In this document: one piece after another, positions 45,950 through 54,568 of the stretch
Position numbering within the stretch: the first letter of the stretch is position 1
Layout: each line of letters opens with the position of its first letter
Notes under the pieces: model-generated
What the model saw: the letters and a program-made list of their open reading frames with translations, nothing else
What the model was told of the DNA's origin: nothing
Database searches by the model: none
Program-made: the position numbers and the translations under genes
Assembly (NCBI GenBank): GCA_004557185.1
Contig: SFEP01000003.1
Coordinates: 1 to 64,000, forward strand
Direction: 5' to 3'
Source: Bacteroidales bacterium
GTDB taxonomy: Bacteria > Bacteroidota > Bacteroidia > Bacteroidales > Bacteroidaceae
Length of the DNA: 64,000 bases

Positions 45950-46870
45950 TTATTCTTCGCCCGCGGCACAAGAGTCCTGCCGTTTGATGTTGCTGCCTCG
46001 CCAGTTCAGTTTGTCTCGTAGCGTGCCGAAGAAGTCCTTGTGGTCAATTTTGATGACGGGTGTGCTGACGTTGGCCTTGCGCAGCGTGATGGTGGTGCTG
46101 TCGGGCAGGCTCTCGCTCTTACCGTCGGCCGTCAGCAGGAAACGCCCGCTGCGACTGCGTATTTTCAAGCGTATCTCCACATCGTCGCGCATCACCACAG
46201 GGCGCACCGAGAGGCTGTGGGGAGCCACGGCCGACAGGCAGAGCGTGCCGGTGCCGGGCACAATGATGGGGCCGCCCACACTGAGCGAGTAGCCCGTGGA
46301 CCCTGTTGCAGTACACAAAATGATGCCGTCGGCCAGAAAGTCTGTAAGGAAAAGGCCGTTGACGTACGTGCTCACTTCGATGAGCGATGAGTTGTCGTGT
46401 TTGAGCACCGCTACCTCATTCAGCGCATAGGGGTGGAAGTCCGACGGGCGGCCGTCCTTTTCCACAGCCAGCATGGAGCGCTCCTCCACCACGTAGTCGC
46501 CGCGGCAAAGGGCATCGAGGGCGGGAGCCAGGTGTTCGGGCGTCACGTCGGCCAGAAAACCCAAATGCCCCGTATTGATACCCAGAATGGGGATGCCCGT
46601 GCCAGCAAGTTTGGCCGCAGTGCCTAAGAACGTGCCATCGCCGCCAATGGATATGGCCATGTCGGCTTGGCAGCCCTTGTGATGGCAAAAGGGCACGAAG
46701 GAGGGGAGAACCACACCCAACTGCTGTGTGATGAAAGTCGCAAATTGTTCCTCCACGGCGATTTGTACGCCCAAATGCGTGAGGTGGTTCACAATAGCGG
46801 CCACGTACTGGTTCTTCTTGCTTTGATGAATGTTGCCAAACAGGGCAATGCGCAAATGTTCGTAAGTCAT
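45950..46870 (-). CDS. nadK: NAD kinase
   Basis: The 306-residue NadK phosphorylates NAD to NADP. The nucleotide site ISIGGDGTFLGT is at about 73-84, LGINTGHLGFLADV follows, then LNEVAVLKHDNSSL and TATGSTGYSLSVGGP. It diverges from pdxJ across a 338-base gap, the usual nadK-pdxJ pairing in Bacteroidales, and shares its strand with the ABC exporter. Confidence 0.95.
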   Translation of the reverse strand: MTYEHLRIALFGNIHQSKKNQYVAAIVNHLTHLGVQIAVEEQFATFITQQLGVVLPSFVPFCHHKGCQADMAISIGGDGTFLGTAAKLAGTGIPILGINTGHLGFLADVTPEHLAPALDALCRGDYVVEERSMLAVEKDGRPSDFHPYALNEVAVLKHDNSSLIEVSTYVNGLFLTDFLADGIILCTATGSTGYSLSVGGPIIVPGTGTLCLSAVAPHSLSVRPVVMRDDVEIRLKIRSRSGRFLLTADGKSESLPDSTTITLRKANVSTPVIKIDHKDFFGTLRDKLNWRGSNIKRQDSCAAGEE

Positions 46871-47208
46871 GAGTCGGTGTCCGTGTTGCTTGCTGATGCC
46901 TGCCCGCTGCGAGGTGCGGAGGCTACGCTTCCCGCCACCACAAGCGTACGGCCTGCACGCGGTTTATTTATGGTAACAGGAGGAAAAACAATGTGAAATG
47001 CCCTTGTAGGGCTAATTATTAACGATAATTATAACTTGCCCACATGCAAAAGAGTTAATTTTGCGCGGTAAAACGGGAGTGGAGATATTTTGATACTCCT
47101 TGTCCGCCGTACTTGCAGCCTACGTAAAGCACGAAGGCATACAGGCATAAGGGTTTGCTAAAATCGTGCAAATGTACGTATATTCTCTAAATTCAGCACG
47201 CTATCCAA
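46871..47208. promoter_or_regulatory. Divergent nadK-pdxJ intergenic region
   Basis: No gene fits. TAATTTTG at 47056-47063 (+) is a candidate -7 box for pdxJ, and TACATTTG (minus, 47169-47176) for nadK; neither has a good -33 element. A GCCC/GGGC hairpin at 47000-47012 and an AT-rich palindrome directly after it sit in the middle. Confidence 0.4.
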
Positions 47209-47922
47209 ATGACAAAGTTAAGCGTAAACATCAACAAGGTGGCTACACTGCGCAACGCCCGAGGTGGCAGTAACCCCGACGTGGTGGCCGTGGCGCTCGA
47301 TTGTGAGCGCTTTGGTGCACAGGGCATTACGGTGCATCCTCGGCCCGACGAGCGGCACATACGTCATGCCGATGTGCGTTGTCTGCGGCCGTTGCTTACC
47401 ACCGAGTTCAACATGGAGGGCTATCCTTCAGCCGACTTCTGCCAGTTGGTGCTTGAGGTGCGGCCTGCCCAAGTCACCCTTGTGCCCGATGCCCCCGACC
47501 AGTTGACCTCTAACCATGGCTGGAACACTGTGGCCCAGCATGATTTCCTGCAAAGTGTGTTGATGCCGTTTCGCGAGGCAGGCATACGCACCAGCATCTT
47601 TGTGGATGCAGATGAGGAAATGGTGCGCGCGGCCAAGAGCATGGGGGCCGACCGCGTGGAACTCTATACCGAGCCGTATGCCGCTGCCTATTCGTCCGAC
47701 CGCGTCGCAGCCATAGCCCCCTTTGTCGAAGCTGCTGCCTGCTGCCGCCAAAGTGGCATGGGGCTGAATGCGGGGCATGACCTCAGCCTGCAGAATCTGG
47801 CCTACTTTCACCGTTGCATTCCTTGGCTCGATGAGGTCAGCATAGGCCACGCACTCATCTGCGATGCCCTGTATTTGGGACTAAAAGACACGATTGCCGC
47901 TTACCGTCGTTGCCTTGAATGA
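47209..47922 (+). CDS. pdxJ: Pyridoxine 5'-phosphate synthase
   Basis: The 237-residue PdxJ condenses 3-amino-2-oxopropyl phosphate with 1-deoxyxylulose 5-phosphate to pyridoxine 5'-phosphate. The family segments are [44 protein letters not shown], and [13 protein letters not shown], with the phosphate-binding [12 protein letters not shown] counterpart VSIGHALI near the end. The length is normal. Confidence 0.96.
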   Translation: MTKLSVNINKVATLRNARGGSNPDVVAVALDCERFGAQGITVHPRPDERHIRHADVRCLRPLLTTEFNMEGYPSADFCQLVLEVRPAQVTLVPDAPDQLTSNHGWNTVAQHDFLQSVLMPFREAGIRTSIFVDADEEMVRAAKSMGADRVELYTEPYAAAYSSDRVAAIAPFVEAAACCRQSGMGLNAGHDLSLQNLAYFHRCIPWLDEVSIGHALICDALYLGLKDTIAAYRRCLE

Positions 47923-48035
47923 GCGCACTGCACGAGAGCGGTAGTAATATATAATTGAGTAAGTAAAACAAAGTTGAATACCAAGACCCTTTGCCGAAGA
48001 CGACCGCGTGCAGAGGTGTCAAATAAGCATTTCTT

Positions 48036-48638
48036 ATGATTTACATTTTCTTGGCCGATGGTTTTGAGGAAATCGAAGCTCTTGGCACGATGGACATTCT
48101 TCGTCGCTGTGGACTCGAAGTGCAACTGCTCAGCGTCAACGGCAAGCGTGTGGTTAACGGCGCGCATGGCCTGGAGGTGAAGGCCGACAGCGTATTCCGC
48201 AAAAATTTCGTCTTGCATGCCGATGCTTTGGTCCTCCCTGGAGGCATGGGGGGCACAGAAAATCTCATGAAGTGTTCCCTGCTTCGCAACACGTTGATGC
48301 ACCGTGCCATGGCCGGCACACTTATTTCAGCCATTTGTGCGGCACCCTTGGTGCTGGCCGATGCTGATTTGCTTACGGGCAAGCACATGACCTGCTACCC
48401 TGGTCTGCAGTCCCGCATGCGTGGTTGCATTTATCATCCCGAGGCCTATGTGGTGGAGCATGGCAACATTATCACCGCGGCCGGCCCTGCCGCCACACCT
48501 TATTTTGCCTTTGCCGTTGCCACGCGTCTGGCAGGCCAGGAGGTTGTCAACAAGGTTAAGAACGATATGCTCTACGAGGGCCTACCTGAGGAGCACCACC
48601 GCGTGCTTCGCGTCAGTGAGGTGCTGCCTGTGCAGTAA
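48036..48638 (+). CDS. DJ-1/PfpI family protein
   Basis: A 200-residue DJ-1/YajL-type protein. The conserved acid lies in DGFEEIEA, and the nucleophile cysteine is Cys101 in the elbow SAICAAPLVLA, followed by GKHMTCYPG. The family includes YajL-like chaperone/deglycase proteins and 4-methyl-5-thiazole kinase-type ThiJ mis-annotations; a role in repair of oxidised or glycated molecules is plausible but not shown. It lies between pdxJ and recG on the same strand with gaps of 113 and 93 bases. Confidence 0.85.
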   Translation: MIYIFLADGFEEIEALGTMDILRRCGLEVQLLSVNGKRVVNGAHGLEVKADSVFRKNFVLHADALVLPGGMGGTENLMKCSLLRNTLMHRAMAGTLISAICAAPLVLADADLLTGKHMTCYPGLQSRMRGCIYHPEAYVVEHGNIITAAGPAATPYFAFAVATRLAGQEVVNKVKNDMLYEGLPEEHHRVLRVSEVLPVQ

Positions 48639-48731
48639 AGCCCTACGGCTGCGTGTTAATAAATATATAGAAAGGGGAGGGCTTGCCAGGCAGGTCTTTC
48701 CCTTTCCTTACATCAAGCCACTTCCTTCCAC

Positions 48732-50831
48732 GTGCTCGATCCCTTACAAACCGACATCAAGTTCCTCAAGGGCGTTGGCCCGGCCCGTGCCCGCATCCTC
48801 AACCAAGAGTTGCAGGTCACAACCGTGCGCGACATGCTCTACTGTTTCCCTTACAAATACGTGGACCGCAGCGTCATCCACCGCATCCGCGATTTGCAGG
48901 ACGGCATGCCCTATGTGCAGCTCAAAGGGCAAATCATGCACTTCAGCATGGAGGGCGAGGGGCGCCGTCGTCGCATGGTGGCAGCTTTCAGCGATGGCAC
49001 GGGCTTCGTGGAGTTGGTGTGGTTCAACCGTGCCGAGTGGGTGACCAAGACCTACAGTTGCGGCGTTACTTATTTGGTGCTGGCCAAGCCCACCCTTTTC
49101 AACGGGCGTATCAGTCTGGCGCATCCCGAGATGGAGGTGGCTGCTGAGGCTTCCAGCCAGCCGCTCGACATGATGCCCTTCTATCACGTGTCGGAACGCA
49201 TGAAAAAGCAGGGCTTCACTTCCCGCCTCATGGCCGAGTTGGTGCACCGTGCCTTTGAGCAGTTGGGCCAGGCCACCGTGCCCGAAACGCTACCCCCTTA
49301 CCTCCTGCAGCGTCATCGCCTGTTGCCGCTCGACGAGGCTTTGCATCGCATACACCATCCCGCCACGGCCGCAGCCCTGCCCGAGGCCGTGCGTCGTCTC
49401 AAGTTTGAGGAACTCTTCTTCCTGCAGCTCGATATTTTGCGTTACAGTCGCCATCGCCAGATGCACACGGCGGGCTTCGTGTTTTCCCGCGTGGGTATCC
49501 ACTTCATGAAGTTCTATCATGAATGCCTGCCCTTCGAACTTACTGAGGCGCAGAAACGCGTGGTGCGTGAAATCAGGCACGACCTGGGCACGGGGCGGCA
49601 GATGAATCGCCTGTTGCAGGGCGACGTGGGTAGCGGTAAGACGATGGTGGCGTTGCTGTGCTGCCTGCTGGCGGCCGACAACGGTTTCCAGTCGTGCATC
49701 ATGGCTCCCACCGAAATTCTGGCCGAGCAGCATTATGCTTCGCTGCAGCAGTATCTTGACAAACTCGATGTGCGAGTGGCCCTGCTCACGGGCAGTGTGA
49801 AGGGCAAGCAGCGCCGCGAGGTGCTCACAGGGGTGGCTGATGGCAGCATCCAGTTGCTGGTGGGCACGCACGCCCTCATCGAGCCTACTGTGGGCTTCCT
49901 CAACCTCGGCCTCGTCATCATCGACGAGCAGCACCGTTTCGGCGTGAAGCAACGCGCCAAACTGTGGACCAAGAACGTGCGTCCGCCCCACATTCTCGTC
50001 ATGACGGCCACGCCCATACCACGCACCCTGGCCATGACGGTCTACGGCGACCTCGATGTCAGCGTCATCGACCAGTTGCCGCCGGGACGCAAACCCATCC
50101 GCACGGTGCATTACACCCAGACCCACCTCGCCCAGCTCTACGACGGCATGCGCCACCAGTTGCGCTTAGGCAGGCAAATCTACGTCGTCTTTCCGCTCAT
50201 TAAGGAAAGCGAAACGCAGGACTTGCGTGACCTTGAAACGGGCTTCAACGACCTCACAGGCATCTTCGCCGACTTTGAGGTGGGCATGGTGCATGGCAAA
50301 ATGAAACCCGCCGACAAGGACGCTGCCATGCGTCGCTTCAAAGAGGGGCACACGCACATTCTCGTTTCCACTACCGTCATCGAGGTGGGGGTGAACGTGC
50401 CCAATGCCTCGGTTATGGTGGTGGAAAATGCCGAGCGCTTCGGACTGGCGCAGTTGCATCAGTTGCGTGGCCGAGTGGGGCGCGGCGCTGAGCAGTCGTA
50501 CTGCATTCTCGTCACCAAGGACCGCCTGGCCGAAACATCCCGTCGCCGCATGCAGATTATGGTGGAGAGCTGCGACGGATTCGAGATTGCCGAGGAGGAC
50601 ATGAAACTCCGTGGCCCCGGCGACCTTGAGGGTACGGCGCAGAGCGGCATGCCCTTCGACCTCAAGATAGCCCATGTGGTGAAGGACCGCGACCTCATGC
50701 AGGAGGCACGCGATGCTGCCGATGCTTTGCTGCAGGCCGACCCCACCGAACAACTCCCCCAACACGCCGTAGTGTGGCGCCAACTGGCTTTGCTTAAAAA
50801 GCGTCAGATCAATTTCTCTGCCATCTCCTGA
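48732..50831 (+). CDS. recG: ATP-dependent DNA helicase RecG
   Basis: RecG regresses stalled replication forks and migrates branched DNA. The 699-residue protein has the N-terminal wedge (OB fold, about 60-150), Walker A GDVGSGKT at 297-304, the DEQH box at 398-401 (DEQHRFG), the TATPIPRTLAM motif III segment, and motif VI QLRGRVGRG. The start is GTG 48732 (MLDPLQTDIKFLKGVGPARA), since the helix-hairpin-helix-like FLKGVGP is conserved at that point. The length is typical. Confidence 0.96.
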   Translation: MLDPLQTDIKFLKGVGPARARILNQELQVTTVRDMLYCFPYKYVDRSVIHRIRDLQDGMPYVQLKGQIMHFSMEGEGRRRRMVAAFSDGTGFVELVWFNRAEWVTKTYSCGVTYLVLAKPTLFNGRISLAHPEMEVAAEASSQPLDMMPFYHVSERMKKQGFTSRLMAELVHRAFEQLGQATVPETLPPYLLQRHRLLPLDEALHRIHHPATAAALPEAVRRLKFEELFFLQLDILRYSRHRQMHTAGFVFSRVGIHFMKFYHECLPFELTEAQKRVVREIRHDLGTGRQMNRLLQGDVGSGKTMVALLCCLLAADNGFQSCIMAPTEILAEQHYASLQQYLDKLDVRVALLTGSVKGKQRREVLTGVADGSIQLLVGTHALIEPTVGFLNLGLVIIDEQHRFGVKQRAKLWTKNVRPPHILVMTATPIPRTLAMTVYGDLDVSVIDQLPPGRKPIRTVHYTQTHLAQLYDGMRHQLRLGRQIYVVFPLIKESETQDLRDLETGFNDLTGIFADFEVGMVHGKMKPADKDAAMRRFKEGHTHILVSTTVIEVGVNVPNASVMVVENAERFGLAQLHQLRGRVGRGAEQSYCILVTKDRLAETSRRRMQIMVESCDGFEIAEEDMKLRGPGDLEGTAQSGMPFDLKIAHVVKDRDLMQEARDAADALLQADPTEQLPQHAVVWRQLALLKKRQINFSAIS

Positions 50832-50866
50832 GCACAACACAAACCAAGACTTCACTTTAACTATTT

Positions 50867-51847
50867 ATGCCTACCAAGGTTCTCAAGCCATCCTCTCTGA
50901 TGCGCTTCCTCAAAAACTACATGCTGCCCATTGCCATTGTGGGCGGGGCGGTGGCCTATCTCACTGAGTCGCATCTCACCGTCCTTTCGCCGTTACGCCC
51001 CTACATGCCGGGTGTAGTGTCGGTGGTGCAGCCCCTATTGATATTCAGCATGCTATTCGTCACCTTTTGCAAGGTCGACGTGTGCCGCATGCGTCCCCAG
51101 CTTTGGCACGTGTGGTTGCTACTCATTCAGGGGCTCGTGTTCGTAGGCCTCAGTTTGCTGCTGTGGTGCTTTCCGCAAACACCAGCCCGCATGGTCATGG
51201 AGTCGGCCATGCTCTGCTTCATCTGCCCTACAGCCACCGCGGCCACGGTAGTGACGGGCAAACTGCATGGCGACAGTGAGGCTGTCATAGCCTACACCGT
51301 CGGCATCAACCTGCTCGTTTCGGTGCTGGTGCCCCTCATGGTGCCGTTGGCCCATCCGCAGGCCGGCATGACGTTTCTGCGTGCCTTTCTGCTCATTCTG
51401 CATCACGTCTTCCCCATGCTCATCTGTCCCCTTGTGCTGGCGCAGGCCGTGCGTTTCCTCTGGCCGCGCCTACTGCAGCGCATCACCGCCTGTCGCGACC
51501 TCGCCTTCTACCTTTGGGCCGTGTCGTTGAGCATAGCCATAGCCGTGTCGGTGCGCAGCCTTGTGCATAGCCACTGCGCCGCCACGCTCTTGCTCGCCAT
51601 CGCCCTTTCGTCGCTTGTTGCCTGTGTGTTCCAGTTTGCCGCAGGCCGCTACATCGGCCACCGCTATGGCACCCCCATTGCCTCGTGCCAGGCCTTGGGA
51701 CAGAAAAACACCGTCTTTGCCATCTGGATGGGCTACACCTTTCTCACTCCCGTCAGCTCGCTGGCCGGCGGCTTCTATAGCATTTGGCACAACATCTTCA
51801 ATGCCTGGCAACTCGACCGCCAGCGGCATGCTGAGGAGCGGGCATAA
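50867..51847 (+). CDS. BASS (bile acid:Na+ symporter) family transporter
   Basis: A 326-residue membrane protein with about nine to ten hydrophobic segments. The family crossing motif appears as FICPTATAATVVTGKLHG (about 118-135) and GQKNTVFAIWMG (about 283-294), positions of the two broken helices that bind Na+. The substrate is not inferable; bacterial members carry bile acids, pantothenate and other organic anions. It begins 35 bases after recG. Confidence 0.82.
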   Translation: MPTKVLKPSSLMRFLKNYMLPIAIVGGAVAYLTESHLTVLSPLRPYMPGVVSVVQPLLIFSMLFVTFCKVDVCRMRPQLWHVWLLLIQGLVFVGLSLLLWCFPQTPARMVMESAMLCFICPTATAATVVTGKLHGDSEAVIAYTVGINLLVSVLVPLMVPLAHPQAGMTFLRAFLLILHHVFPMLICPLVLAQAVRFLWPRLLQRITACRDLAFYLWAVSLSIAIAVSVRSLVHSHCAATLLLAIALSSLVACVFQFAAGRYIGHRYGTPIASCQALGQKNTVFAIWMGYTFLTPVSSLAGGFYSIWHNIFNAWQLDRQRHAEERA

Positions 51848-51852
51848 GCGCT

Positions 51853-52041
51853 TCATACACCAAGCGGCTGTTCCCAGCGGGCAGCCGTCAGTTCAGTGGC
51901 ATCGGTAACATCAATCAGACCACTGGAACTGAGGGAGTAAGAAGTCGGGTGTCTGACCGAAGATGCGAGATTTACACCCTCGACGATCGCCAGGCTGATG
52001 TATCGGCAAAATGCATCGACATTCAGGATGGTAAGAAGGTT
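51853..52041 (-). pseudogene. Possible gene remnant
   Basis: A minus-strand frame of about 60 residues (from NLLTILNVDAFCRY to AARWEQPLGV and a stop at 51853) has coding-like composition but no promoter and no valid start outside the adjacent repeat element. It looks like the 3' end of a lost gene. I do not recognise the family. Confidence 0.3.
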
Positions 52042-52073
52042 GTGTTTTCGGGTCGGGGGGACGGGAAAAGGAT

Positions 52074-52143
52074 ATGCTACGTAAAAAATATCACGTCGTA
52101 CGTAAAAAATATCACGTCGTTCGTAAAATTTTTTACGTAGCAT
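52074..52143. repeat. Tandem palindrome element F with perfect inverted arms (21-base period)
   Basis: Arms 52074-52089 and 52128-52143 are perfect 16-base inverted copies (ATGCTACG at the outer end). Within, TACGTAAAA starts at 52078 and 52099, with TTCGTAAAA at 52120, 21 bases apart. Same design as D and E, with unrelated sequence. Confidence 0.85.
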
Positions 52144-52250
52144 CTATTTTCGGCGGGGTGGCGAGCCGTAAAAACAGGCCGCGTGGGAAAAACCTCCCAC
52201 GGCTGGGACACAAGGCTGGGAGGGGGACACGGCTATTCGGCAGCCTTTCG

Positions 52251-52258
52251 TAACTTTG
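52251..52258 (+). promoter_or_regulatory. -7 box upstream of the GNAT gene
   Basis: TAACTTTG, 67 bases before the ATG; no TTTG at -33. Confidence 0.45.
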
Positions 52259-52324
52259 CCAGCGTTGTGTGCGGCTTCTGCCGCCAGCGTAACCTTGCTA
52301 TTGCTTTTCATCCCATTCAAGCCT

Positions 52325-52804
52325 ATGATAACCACTCCCACGCTGCGGCCCGCTACGGCCGCCGATGTGCCGCGCCTGTTGCAACTGCTCACGCAAATCA
52401 GTTTGCTGCACCACGAGGCGAGGCCCGACCTTTTCGGCATCGGGCAGAAATATGACGCGTCCGAACTGCTGGCTCTGATAAACGACCCTATGCACTGGGT
52501 GTTTGTGGCCGATGTGCCCGGAATGCCCGTAGCAGGCTATGCCATTTGTCAGCAGCAGGAACCCGAGGCAAGCCGCGTGCTCTGCCCTGTGCGCACCTTC
52601 TACCTCGACGACCTTTGCGTTGACCGTGCCTGTCAGGGCCAGGGCGTAGGCACTGCACTGATGCAGGCCGTGCGGCAGGAGGCTGTGCGCCGCCACTGCC
52701 ACCACCTCACGCTGCACGTGTGGCAGGGTAACGACAGCGCGCGCACCTTCTACGAGGCACAGGGCCTGCGCCCCATGTACACCGCAATGGAGTGCCTGCT
52801 CTGA
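52325..52804 (+). CDS. GNAT family N-acetyltransferase
   Basis: A 159-residue acetyl-CoA-dependent acyltransferase. The start ATG 52325 (MITTPTLRPATAADVPRL) is the typical first GNAT strand and helix. The acetyl-CoA loop is QGQGVGTALMQAV (about 107-119, the R/Q-x-x-G-x-G/A motif), preceded by the strand FYLDDLCVDRACQG, and FYEAQGLRPMY closes the fold. Substrate unknown. It stands alone with a candidate promoter. Confidence 0.88.
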   Translation: MITTPTLRPATAADVPRLLQLLTQISLLHHEARPDLFGIGQKYDASELLALINDPMHWVFVADVPGMPVAGYAICQQQEPEASRVLCPVRTFYLDDLCVDRACQGQGVGTALMQAVRQEAVRRHCHHLTLHVWQGNDSARTFYEAQGLRPMYTAMECLL

Positions 52805-52907
52805 CGCGCCGCGTTCTTGCATGCTTCCATATATATATATATATAATAAGGAGTGCTGCCGCACACTGTGATTTTCTCATTTACCACCATTCCTCCCCTT
52901 CCTGCCT

Positions 52908-53954
52908 ATGCCCACACTCCACGTTTTCAATCCTTGGCACGATGAGGCGTTGGCTTCGTTTGATGCCTATTATTATCCCACCGTGCCTGCCCGCCAGTTG
53001 GCCCGTGCTTGGGGCGCGTTGCCTGCCTTATGGGCTGAGGTGGGCGATGTGGTGTGGCTGACCGATGAGGCTGCGCCACTACCGCCTTTTGCCCCCGATG
53101 GACTGCGGTGGGTGCGTGGCAAACGCTGGCCTCGCGGCCTGTGGCAGGAGGTGGAGCGCGTGGAGCCGTGGGGATGGGACCCCCTGCTGCGGCAGCGTTT
53201 GCTCAAACTGGGTGCGCCCGCGGCGTGCCTGCCCTCCGACGGCCATTTGCAGGCATTGCGCCAGTGGAGCAGCCGTGCCACAGGTGTACTGGTGCTGCAA
53301 GCCCTGCGCCGTGTGTACCCCGGCAGTGTGGGGGAGGCACGGGTGTGCACCACCTTGCAGCAGGTGCTGGCGCAGGTGCAGGAGCATGGCCGCGTGATGG
53401 TCAAGTCGCTGTGGTCGTGCAGCGGGCGGGGCGTATTTGCCGTGCAGGGCCAGCTCACGCCCGGCGATGCAGGGCGCATAGGCCGTTTGCTCAGAGAGCA
53501 TGGTGGCGTGGAGGTGGAACCATACTATGACCCCGTGCTCAACTTCGCCCTTGAGTTTTGCGCCGATGCCGCTGGCCATGTGTTCTACGAGGGACTCTCG
53601 CTCTTCGGCACCAACGCGCAGGGAGCCTATATGGGCAACCGCTTTGCCCCGCCCGCAGTCATGATGCAGCAACTCGCCGATGCCGGCGGCCCCGATGCGG
53701 CAGCCCTCGAGGCCTTGGCCGCCCGCTGCTGCCAGGTGCTGGCCGCTACCTATGCAGGCTACCGCGGGCCGTTGGGCATTGACATGATGCTGGTGCGCCC
53801 CGCCGCCCCCTCGTCTGCGCCGTTGCTGCACCCCTGCATTGAGGTGAACCTGCGTCGCACCATGGGCCACGTGGCGCTGCATGCCGCCCGCTGCCCGCAG
53901 GCTGCCGAGTGGTTGACCGAGGCGCAAAGGGAGGTGCTGACGCAATGGCACTAA
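52908..53954 (+). CDS. Conserved Bacteroidales protein with ATP-grasp-like features
   Basis: A 348-residue cytosolic protein. The N-terminal segment HVFNPWHDEALAS is reminiscent of conserved Bacteroidales hypotheticals. The last 190 residues have ATP-grasp-like marks: Lys166 in VMVKSLWSCSGRGVF, VEVEPYYD (about 201-208), GPLGIDMM with Asp292, and a closing IEVNLRRTMGH with Glu312 and Asn314, which would hold the metals. If it is an ATP-grasp ligase the product is unknown. No pathway genes are adjacent; ispF converges on it. Confidence 0.6.
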   Translation: MPTLHVFNPWHDEALASFDAYYYPTVPARQLARAWGALPALWAEVGDVVWLTDEAAPLPPFAPDGLRWVRGKRWPRGLWQEVERVEPWGWDPLLRQRLLKLGAPAACLPSDGHLQALRQWSSRATGVLVLQALRRVYPGSVGEARVCTTLQQVLAQVQEHGRVMVKSLWSCSGRGVFAVQGQLTPGDAGRIGRLLREHGGVEVEPYYDPVLNFALEFCADAAGHVFYEGLSLFGTNAQGAYMGNRFAPPAVMMQQLADAGGPDAAALEALAARCCQVLAATYAGYRGPLGIDMMLVRPAAPSSAPLLHPCIEVNLRRTMGHVALHAARCPQAAEWLTEAQREVLTQWH

Positions 53955-53976
53955 GCCACGGTTCCCGGCTGACAGC

Positions 53977-54028
53977 AAGAGGCTGCGCCGTTACATGTCG
54001 TGCGATGTGTAACGGCGCAGCCTCTTTT
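53977..54028 (+). terminator. Bidirectional terminator (shared stem family, copy 3)
   Basis: A perfect 19-base stem, 53977-53995 with 54008-54026, is followed by TTTT on the + strand and preceded by a run less rich in A for the minus strand. It lies between convergent genes. The stem starts AAGAGGCTGCGCC, as in copies 1 and 2. Confidence 0.9.
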
Positions 54029-54058
54029 GTATAGTTGGGCCCTTTCTGCTAACAGGGG

Positions 54059-54538
54059 TCAGATGCGTTGGATAAGCGCTACGGCGTAGGCCGAAATGCC
54101 CTCTTCGCGTCCCGTGAAGCCGAGGTGTTCGGTGGTGGTGGCCTTGATGCTCACGCAGTCGGTGTCGACCTGCATGATGGGGGCAAGGCACGCCTTCATG
54201 GCCTCGATGTGCGGGTTGAGTTTAGGGCGCTCGGCGCACACGGTGCAGTCCACGTTGCCCACACGCCATCCCTTTTCGTGCAGCAGTTCGATGGTGCGGC
54301 GCAGCAGTATTTTGCTGTCAATCATTTCGTACTGCGCATCGTTGTCAGGGAAGTGGTAGCCAATGTCGCGCAGGTTAGCAGCGCCGAGCAGCGCGTCGCA
54401 CAGGGCGTGTATGAGTACGTCGGCGTCGCTGTGACCCAGCAAACCGAGGGCGTGGCTTATTTCTATGCCTCCCAGCCACAGGGGGCGGCCACTGACGAGG
54501 CGATGCACGTCGAAGCCCATACCGATACGTATGTTCAT
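54059..54538 (-). CDS. ispF: 2-C-methyl-D-erythritol 2,4-cyclodiphosphate synthase
   Basis: The 159-residue IspF makes the cyclic diphosphate of the non-mevalonate isoprenoid pathway. Metal ligands are visible in GFDVHRL (Asp9, His11) and LGHSDADVL (His42 region), with KATTTEHLGFTGREEGI at the C-terminus. The length is normal. It follows the large fusion gene with a 30-base gap and may be co-transcribed with it. Confidence 0.96.
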   Translation of the reverse strand: MNIRIGMGFDVHRLVSGRPLWLGGIEISHALGLLGHSDADVLIHALCDALLGAANLRDIGYHFPDNDAQYEMIDSKILLRRTIELLHEKGWRVGNVDCTVCAERPKLNPHIEAMKACLAPIMQVDTDCVSIKATTTEHLGFTGREEGISAYAVALIQRI

Positions 54539-54568
54539 GTGTGAGTTCCTAAAAAATGGTGGCGGCGT

